Source: an uncultured Alphaproteobacteria bacterium (GTDB taxonomy: Bacteria; Pseudomonadota; Alphaproteobacteria; HIMB59; GCA-002718135). From it: 64,000 bases of DNA. The stretch spans positions 1 through 64,000 of the forward strand of contig CACNND010000005.1 in assembly GCA_902621725.1 (NCBI GenBank), written 5' to 3'. The position numbers and the translations under genes were made by a program. The notes under the pieces are model-generated. The model did not search any database and had not been told where the DNA came from. It worked only from the letters and a program-made list of their open reading frames with translations. Below, in pieces: positions 58,766-64,000 of this stretch (the first letter of the stretch is position 1; each line of letters opens with the position of its first letter).

Positions 58766-59872
58766 ATGAAAAAAAATTTCAGGTTTTATGATAACAGACA
58801 AAAATACTTATTATTTGTCACAACAACAAATGAAAAAAATCAAATTGCTGATGCGATACGTCCTCACGTAAATAAAATTAAACCTCAAAAACCTGGCATA
58901 AAAATATTTGATGCTGGTATGGGTGATGGTTCCTTACTTATGAATGTTATGCGTCAGTGCCATGAGGCTAAGCCTAACGTACCTTTATTAGTTTGCACAA
59001 AAGAAATAAGCATAGAAGATGTAAGATTAGGTTTAGAAAAGTTACCCGATAGGTTTGTTGAGCATAAGAATACTGTTTTTGTCATTTCAAATCTACACTA
59101 CGCCGAAGCCGCAAACTTAAAATCAAAAAATGAAGTTAAGCAGAAAAAAATTAATTGGAATATTATTAAATTAAAAGGTGACACTTCTCTTGAATTTGCT
59201 CAACAATTAAGAAAACAAAATGAATTTTTAGAAAAAAAATGGAATATAGAAATTAATAAAAAGTCAGGTAACCATACTTATAAAGAGCCTTCAGTCATGG
59301 TTATCTACCGCGAAGATCAAGAATTTAATGTTAATGAATTAATACCTACCAAAAAAAAATCAGATAATAAATTTGATCTTATTATTGCTTCACAGCCTTA
59401 TCGTTCAAGAATTTCAGCAGAAAAGAAATCAAAATATGTCATCGAACCAATGATTCGAGCGTTAAAATCAAAAGGGAAATTATTAACTATTCATGCTTCA
59501 GGAAAAGATCCTGCTAATGAAATAATTCGTAAAATTTGGCCAAAAGAGGACCCATTTCCTTCTCTTGGAAATAGTATCTTTTCTTATCTTAAGAAAAATT
59601 TAGATAAAGATTTATTAAGAAGATTATCTTTTGGAGAAAAAAGAATTATTAAATGTAAATTGAGAGCTCTACCAACAGAAATCAGTGGAGGTATAGCTAC
59701 ATCATTAGTTTTTTCTGCTTGGAATGCCTCCATATATGTCAATCAAATGGATGACGACAAAGTAATGAAAGTAGAAAAAACTAAAAACTATGAAAAAATT
59801 GTTCAAAAAATAGTTTCAAAAAATAAAGGCCTTTATTTCAACAATGAAATATTTGTAATCGAAAAAAAATAA
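58766..59872 (+). CDS. Unassigned SAM-dependent methyltransferase
   Basis: 368 residues with class I Rossmann methyltransferase features. Motif I is IFDAGMGDGSLL (about residues 47-58), and DLIIASQPYRSR (about 208) is motif IV-like; a region between them of about 150 residues includes a long lysine-rich insertion. I do not recognise the subfamily. It lies two bases after the iron alcohol dehydrogenase, as the last gene of this unit, and ends four bases before the convergent phosphodiesterase gene. A role in methylating or demethylating a phosphonate or its carrier is a guess from context. Confidence 0.7.
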   Translation: MKKNFRFYDNRQKYLLFVTTTNEKNQIADAIRPHVNKIKPQKPGIKIFDAGMGDGSLLMNVMRQCHEAKPNVPLLVCTKEISIEDVRLGLEKLPDRFVEHKNTVFVISNLHYAEAANLKSKNEVKQKKINWNIIKLKGDTSLEFAQQLRKQNEFLEKKWNIEINKKSGNHTYKEPSVMVIYREDQEFNVNELIPTKKKSDNKFDLIIASQPYRSRISAEKKSKYVIEPMIRALKSKGKLLTIHASGKDPANEIIRKIWPKEDPFPSLGNSIFSYLKKNLDKDLLRRLSFGEKRIIKCKLRALPTEISGGIATSLVFSAWNASIYVNQMDDDKVMKVEKTKNYEKIVQKIVSKNKGLYFNNEIFVIEKK

Positions 59873-59876
59873 TTTT

Positions 59877-60665
59877 TTATTTAAACCAATTAACTTCTGT
59901 TTTTAAAAAATCCTCTGTATGAATAATTAAGGCGTCAGATCGAATTATTGCAACATTATAATTTGTATCTGTATTAGCCGTTCCTAAACGATATTCATTT
60001 GAAAAGTTAGGTATTAGAGGAGACCAAGTACTTCTTGGGGAGGAAAAAGTAATACCACAATAAGAACCAGAACTTGTAATGTGTTGATGACCAAAAAAAA
60101 TATGTTTTATTATCTTATTATTTTTCGTTAAAATTTTTTGAAACTCTTTTTTTTGTTGTAATCCTATTCCATCACTTTCCTCTTTTACTAATGCCAGTGG
60201 ATTATGATGCATAAAGATGTACGTATCCGTATTAGTTTTACCTAAAATATTATTTAACCATTCTTGCCTCTCTTCACAGTAATGTCCTTGGTGAGTATTA
60301 ATTAGATTAGTATCTATAAAAATTAAACGTTTATTATCTATATCCTTAAAGTATTGAATAAATCCATTTGGATCGGTTTCAATATTAGGAAAGTTTATTT
60401 TAAACTCATCTCTGTTATCATGATTACCTATAATGAGTTGAGGATTTAAATTCTTTGGCAGGCCTGCTTCATCAATGATTTTTATAAATAACTGATAAGA
60501 ATCTTTATCTCCTAAGTCTGTAATATCACCAGTGATGGCAAATAAATCTGCATCACCATGATTATTTTTTATATGACTTAATGCTTTTTTAAATTTACTG
60601 ACAGGATCTATGCCATGAATCTTATCTATGTAAATATGAGGGTCTGAAAGGTGAATAATTTTCAT
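59877..60665 (-). CDS. Metallophosphoesterase, CpdA/GpdQ class III phosphodiesterase-like
   Basis: 262-residue calcineurin-type phosphoesterase. The two-metal motifs are complete: LSDPHI (D-x-H), GDITDLG, GNHDNR and HQHITSS-like GHQHI plus MHHNPL. Order and length resemble CpdA cyclic-nucleotide phosphodiesterase and GpdQ glycerophosphodiesterase. It is the third gene of a phnW-led unit, so hydrolysis of phosphonate mono- or diesters, as GpdQ relatives can do, is a plausible job here, before the free phosphonate is degraded. No signal peptide, so cytoplasmic. Confidence 0.85.
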   Translation of the reverse strand: MKIIHLSDPHIYIDKIHGIDPVSKFKKALSHIKNNHGDADLFAITGDITDLGDKDSYQLFIKIIDEAGLPKNLNPQLIIGNHDNRDEFKINFPNIETDPNGFIQYFKDIDNKRLIFIDTNLINTHQGHYCEERQEWLNNILGKTNTDTYIFMHHNPLALVKEESDGIGLQQKKEFQKILTKNNKIIKHIFFGHQHITSSGSYCGITFSSPRSTWSPLIPNFSNEYRLGTANTDTNYNVAIIRSDALIIHTEDFLKTEVNWFK

Positions 60666-60685
60666 TATTAAATATAAATTTATGA

Positions 60686-61318
60686 TTAGATCGCAGTTTT
60701 AAAATAAATATATTTATTAAATTCCTCTTTTAAGTCGATGCTAACTCTTGCATGTACTTTACCTTGTTTTCCTTGAAATGATTGTTTTTCTGTAACTGGA
60801 AACACACCTTCATGCCAAATATTTGGATGAATATATAAACCTTTTGATCCGTCACAATAAAATGCTTTGAAATGTTCTGGTTCAATGTCGTCTGTTGGTA
60901 AGGCTAAAGGACAAATAAATGGTTTATTTTCTTCAGGAAAGAAAAGCTGACCTCCATCAGGATGATAATTTGCATGCCATAAAAAAATTTTTGTTGGATC
61001 TGAATATTTATCTTTTTGTAATTCTTGATCAGGATTATTGGCATAGCCCAGTATATATTTTCCATCTACTTCATAATCGCTTTTATGTTGAACAGCATTA
61101 TTTTGCCCATACAGCACGTCACCTTGCCACCAGGTATCAAAAGAACCTTCGGTAGTTCCACCTTCATTACCAGTTCCCTCTTCTATGTCGCGCCATCCTT
61201 GTTTTGGCCAAGTAACAATTTCAATATCACTATTTTCAAAACTATCGATTAAATACCCATATCCTTTAAGATTTTCATTTGTTGCTTTAACTAAAGGTAT
61301 TTCAATTTCTTTTGTCAT
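60686..61318 (-). CDS. Ureidoglycolate lyase (AllA)-fold cupin protein
   Basis: 210 residues that resemble AllA ureidoglycolate lyases: an N-terminal IPLVKATNENLKGYGYLI and a C-terminal GLYIHPNIWHEGVFPV matching the AllA motif around its catalytic histidine. The protein is about 40 residues longer than AllA, mainly through an insertion rich in Gly, Asp and Trp. No other ureide or purine-ring genes are near. Sandwiched between phnW and the phosphodiesterase, it may be a lyase acting on a phosphonate substrate; this is inference. Fold assignment is moderately sure. Confidence 0.7.
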   Translation of the reverse strand: MTKEIEIPLVKATNENLKGYGYLIDSFENSDIEIVTWPKQGWRDIEEGTGNEGGTTEGSFDTWWQGDVLYGQNNAVQHKSDYEVDGKYILGYANNPDQELQKDKYSDPTKIFLWHANYHPDGGQLFFPEENKPFICPLALPTDDIEPEHFKAFYCDGSKGLYIHPNIWHEGVFPVTEKQSFQGKQGKVHARVSIDLKEEFNKYIYFKTAI

Positions 61319-61325
61319 TATTTTG

Positions 61326-62423
61326 TTAGTTTAATGTTAATCCCAATTCAGTAACAACTTCTTTTACTGCTTTTATAGTATCCATCATGTCTTGTTCATC
61401 TAAATTACCAATACACCCAATTCTAAAAGTTTCTGCTACTGTTAGTTTTCCCGGATAAATTAAAAAATTTTTTTCACTAAGAGCATTATAAAACTTCTCA
61501 AAATTAAATTTAGGATCATCAGGTTGTTTAAAAGTAATAATAATTGGTGCTTGCAAATTATCAGGAAGTAATTGCTCAAATCCCAACTCTTTCATTCCAT
61601 TACAAATAATTTCACAATTTTTTTTATATCTTTTACCTCTTCCTTTTACACCGCCTTGTTCTTTATGTTCTTCAATCGCTTGATTGAATGCAGCTAATAC
61701 GTGTGTAGGAGGTGTAAATCGCCATTGTTTATTTTTTTCCATTGCTTGCCATTGATCATACAAGTCTAGACTTAATGAGTGACTATTGCCTTTTGCATTT
61801 TGAATAACTTCATTTTTAACAAGAATGAAACCAACACCTGGCACACCTTCTAAGCATTTGTTTGATGAAGCGGCTACAGCATCAAAAGTAATTGTTTTAG
61901 AACTTAAGGGTAATGCACCAAAGGCACTCATTGCATCGATGAACAGCGATAAATTTTTCATTTCAACTAATTTTGCAATGTCTTCAATAGGATTTAAAAT
62001 ACCCGATGTTGTTTCACAATATACAGCAAAGACGTGTGTTAAGTTGTTGCTATCAATTAACTCTTCAATTTTGTTGATGTCATGTACTTCATGTTCAGCA
62101 ACTTCATATTCAATAAAATCTCTTCCTAAATAAGTGCACATTTTTTTCATTCTTTGTCCGTAAGCACCATTGATCAGAATTAGAATTTTAGAATCTTTTT
62201 GAGTAAGAGAGCTCACCATTGACTCTACAGCAAAAGTTCCACTTCCCTGCATTGGAACACATTGATATTTATCTTCACCGTCTATTAATTTAACAAGAGA
62301 ATCTCTAATTGATGCATTGAGATCAATAAATTTTGTATCTCTTGAACCCCAATCATGAAGCATAGCCTCTTTTGTTGACATTGATGTCGTGAGAGGACCA
62401 GGGGTTAATAATTTTTTATCCAT
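61326..62423 (-). CDS. phnW: 2-aminoethylphosphonate--pyruvate transaminase
   Basis: PLP enzyme (class V) that converts 2-aminoethylphosphonate and pyruvate to phosphonoacetaldehyde and alanine. The 365 residues begin KLLTPGPLTTS and show LHDWGSRD, PMQGSGTFAVE, YCETTSGI, DAMSAFGALP and the PLP lysine in SSNKCLEGVPG, closely following PhnW. It is the first gene of phnW-AllA-like-phosphodiesterase, diverging from the phnZ-like gene across 88 bases. Its product is the substrate of PhnY 8 kb away. Confidence 0.94.
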   Translation of the reverse strand: MDKKLLTPGPLTTSMSTKEAMLHDWGSRDTKFIDLNASIRDSLVKLIDGEDKYQCVPMQGSGTFAVESMVSSLTQKDSKILILINGAYGQRMKKMCTYLGRDFIEYEVAEHEVHDINKIEELIDSNNLTHVFAVYCETTSGILNPIEDIAKLVEMKNLSLFIDAMSAFGALPLSSKTITFDAVAASSNKCLEGVPGVGFILVKNEVIQNAKGNSHSLSLDLYDQWQAMEKNKQWRFTPPTHVLAAFNQAIEEHKEQGGVKGRGKRYKKNCEIICNGMKELGFEQLLPDNLQAPIIITFKQPDDPKFNFEKFYNALSEKNFLIYPGKLTVAETFRIGCIGNLDEQDMMDTIKAVKEVVTELGLTLN

Positions 62424-62511
62424 TAAATATTTACTTAATAAATATTATTATAAATTTGATCAATCTTATTAAAGTTGGAATTGAATTTATTTTCTAATAA
62501 GTTAATTATAA

Positions 62512-63087
62512 ATGAGAATGGAAGAAAATATCGTAGATTACCTCTTAGATCTTTTGAAAACAAAAGGCGCTGATATTCAATATGGTAATGAGGATGTGAC
62601 CCAGCTTGAGCATGCACTCCAATGTGCTGAGCTTGCTGAAAAACATAAATTACCAGGACCAACAATTGCTGCAGCATTACTGCATGATGTTGGCCACCTT
62701 ATCTATGAGGACGGCGATCCCATTCATGAAGGCAAAGATGGTCATCATGAAAATTTAGGTGCTGATTTTTTAAAAAAATATTTTGGTGAGGATGTTATTT
62801 TACCAATTAGAGCACATGTTGATTCAAAAAGATATTTATCAAGTGTTGAAGAAGGTTATTATGATAGTCTATCAGAAGCATCAAAACTTTCGTTAAAAGT
62901 TCAAGGTGGACCTTTCTCAAAAGAAGAAGCAGAAGCGTTTATCAGCAAACCTTTTATGGATGAAGCAGTAGAGCTTAGAAGATTTGATGACTTAGCAAAA
63001 GTTCTAGATAAAAAAACTCCCGATGTTGAACATTTCCGCCCCTATTTAGAAGAAGCAAGACAGTCTTTTTTAGCTAAACAAGCGTAA
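62512..63087 (+). CDS. phnZ: PhnZ-like HD-domain mixed-valent diiron oxygenase
   Basis: 191 residues of the HD superfamily. Residues match the published PhnZ enzyme, as I recall it: Y24 and E27 (in QYGNEDVTQLEH), H34, H58-D59, H62, H79-H80, H102 and K106, and a late RRFDD with the aspartate ligand near 159. PhnZ cleaves 2-amino-1-hydroxyethylphosphonate to glycine and phosphate; the related TmpB acts on the trimethylated analogue. Their dioxygenase partner (PhnY* or TmpA) is not visible in the window. Start has no clear ribosome-binding site. Confidence 0.85.
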   Translation: MRMEENIVDYLLDLLKTKGADIQYGNEDVTQLEHALQCAELAEKHKLPGPTIAAALLHDVGHLIYEDGDPIHEGKDGHHENLGADFLKKYFGEDVILPIRAHVDSKRYLSSVEEGYYDSLSEASKLSLKVQGGPFSKEEAEAFISKPFMDEAVELRRFDDLAKVLDKKTPDVEHFRPYLEEARQSFLAKQA

Positions 63088-63612
63088 ATGCAATTTAGCA
63101 ATTATGATTTTATTGACTCTAAGTCATTTGCAGGAAAAATTATATTAACTTCCTTTCCAGGTCTTAATTCTAATGGCTTATTTGATGAAAAAATTTTAGC
63201 AAACGAATTAGATATATTCAAAAATAACAATTGTAGTTCTGTTACTTCTTTTGTTGAAGATAGCGAATTTGAAAAATTGTGTGATAAAACTTTGTTTGTC
63301 AAAAATATTTATGAACATAAATTACATTGGTACCATTTACCCATTTATGACATGGGAGCACCAGACAAAGATTTTAAATATAAATGGGAAACAACAAAAG
63401 TTTTATTAAAGAACGAATTGATAGATGGAAAAAATATAGTTTTGCATTGCCGTGGAGGAAAAGGAAGAGCGGGAACTATCGCTGCTATTTTACTTATAGA
63501 ATTTAATTATCCTAAACAAGAAGCAATCGATTTAGTTCGATCAAGACGAAAAGGTGCAATTGAATCTAAAATTCAAGAAGAATTTATTTTTGCTTATAGA
63601 GCCGTAAATTAA
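63088..63612 (+). CDS. Dual-specificity/tyrosine phosphatase-like protein
   Basis: 174 residues with the cysteine phosphatase signature HCRGGKGRAGT (HCX5R; catalytic cysteine about residue 122) and an upstream aspartate in YDMGAPD that could act as general acid, as in the CDKN3/DSP branch. It follows the phnZ-like gene with no gap and overlaps the convergent phosphate permease by three bases. Its substrate is unknown; a small phosphorylated metabolite, rather than a protein, would fit a phosphonate cluster. Confidence 0.82.
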   Translation: MQFSNYDFIDSKSFAGKIILTSFPGLNSNGLFDEKILANELDIFKNNNCSSVTSFVEDSEFEKLCDKTLFVKNIYEHKLHWYHLPIYDMGAPDKDFKYKWETTKVLLKNELIDGKNIVLHCRGGKGRAGTIAAILLIEFNYPKQEAIDLVRSRRKGAIESKIQEEFIFAYRAVN

Positions 63613-64000
63613 AAAGAAACTGTCAAATTAAAAATATTCTCTAGAATAAATAAAACTATCAAAGAAATTAATGCCGCTATTATAGGTAATGTCATCCAAC
63701 CCAAAGAAATTCTACCAGCAATAGACCATTGTACTTCTTTACCACCTTTCAAAAGGCCTATTCCAATAACACCTCCAACAACAGCTTGCGAACTAGAAAC
63801 AGGAACAAGTGGAATAGAAGGAAGATTAATAGATTGTAAAAAAGCACTTATACCCTGGGATGCAAATAAAAATAAAACTATAGAATGTGAAACAACAACA
63901 ATAAAAGCTGCCACAGGCGACATCTTCAATAGATCGTTTCCTACTGTATACATTACTCTTTTAGAGTACGTAAAGACACCAACAGCAATTGCTAAACCAC
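63609..64000 (-). CDS. Pit family inorganic phosphate transporter (partial, C-terminal part)
   Basis: The C-terminal part of an integral membrane protein that enters from the right edge. The last hundred or so residues show LVPVSSSQAVVGGVIGIGLLKGG, the second PD001131-type signature of Pit permeases, then two final membrane helices ending ILENIFNLTVSF. The frame is open past an internal methionine (63953) to the window end, so the gene is truncated by the window, not broken. It would move phosphate, and next to phosphonate genes it may balance the phosphate they release. Confidence 0.85.
   Translation of the reverse strand, partial: GLAIAVGVFTYSKRVMYTVGNDLLKMSPVAAFIVVVSHSIVLFLFASQGISAFLQSINLPSIPLVPVSSSQAVVGGVIGIGLLKGGKEVQWSIAGRISLGWMTLPIIAALISLIVLFILENIFNLTVSF

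Noticed and set aside
62424..62511. AT-only inverted repeat (AATATTT/AAATATT) between phnW and the phnZ-like gene
   Set aside because: Composition alone predicts such repeats in this DNA; no distinct operator features.
62435..62677. Minus-strand frame across the phnZ-like start
   Set aside because: It is antisense to the conserved metal-binding region of the HD protein and shows no family features.
48394..64000. C-P lyase or phosphonatase (PhnX) genes in the phosphonate island
   Set aside because: No phnGHIJKLM-like gene and no HAD-family phosphonatase is found among the translated frames; C-P cleavage here rests on PhnA and the PhnZ-like protein.

Overview
The window is a gene-dense, AT-rich stretch of a Gram-negative bacterial chromosome. 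Genes commonly overlap by 1-8 bases (TAATG and ATGA junctions). No intergenic gap reaches 300 bases, and I see no tRNA, rRNA, insertion sequence, prophage or CRISPR array. Several features point to an alphaproteobacterium: the dnaK-dnaJ-dapB order, a TIGR02300 (FYDLN-acid type) zinc-ribbon gene, DUF2244, a CTTGAA/CCCCACAT heat-shock promoter with a ROSE-like leader, and a CHCC zinc-finger mini-gene. The low GC, compact genome and dominance of periplasmic-binding-protein transporters suggest a streamlined marine lineage of the SAR11 or AEGEAN-169/HIMB59 kind. That placement is inference, not proof.

Layout. 0-5.6 kb: chaperones, lysine biosynthesis (dapB), a serine hydrolase and a DUF2244 membrane protein. 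5.6-10.3 kb: pyruvate carboxylase with a structured leader and tiny upstream ORF, a lipoprotein, and upp. 10.4-15.1 kb: a complete BMP-type nucleoside ABC transporter. 15.1-23.9 kb: catalase-peroxidase KatG and a minus-strand run cysS-thrS-hemB-hisI-ribA-DUF985. 23.9-28.7 kb: a tightly overlapped folate operon (pabB-pabA-pabC-folP-folB-folK), convergent with a divergent trpF-like gene. 28.7-34.5 kb: a DUF1800/DUF1501 pair, then nucleoside catabolism (cdd, PNP, deoA) and an O-methyltransferase. 34.5-38.9 kb: a small heat-shock protein under a sigma-32 promoter and probable RNA thermometer, then a ferric-iron ABC transporter. 39-48.4 kb: M48 protease, adenosine deaminase, PfkB kinase, exporters, a YejA-type binding protein, cytochrome c, MsrPQ and small zinc-ribbon proteins.

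The most interesting part is a phosphonate-catabolism island from about 48.4 kb to beyond the window's end. It encodes the C2 hydrolytic route: PhnW (2-aminoethylphosphonate to phosphonoacetaldehyde), PhnY (to phosphonoacetate) and PhnA (to acetate plus phosphate). It also carries a PhnZ-like HD-domain oxygenase with no visible dioxygenase partner, a phosphonate-associated iron alcohol dehydrogenase, and an Ugp-type (glycerol-3-phosphate-like) ABC importer instead of PhnCDE. Several genes in it have no known place in phosphonate metabolism: a MetE-core methyltransferase, an unassigned SAM methyltransferase, a GpdQ/CpdA-like phosphodiesterase, a ureidoglycolate-lyase-fold protein and a dual-specificity-type phosphatase. 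A Pit-type phosphate permease runs off the right edge. Together they suggest uptake of an esterified or methylated phosphonate, several entry routes to phosphonoacetaldehyde, and handling of the released phosphate.

A second theme is nucleoside scavenging: upp, BMP transporter, cdd, PNP, deoA, adenosine deaminase and a PfkB/adenosine kinase all lie within about 32 kb.
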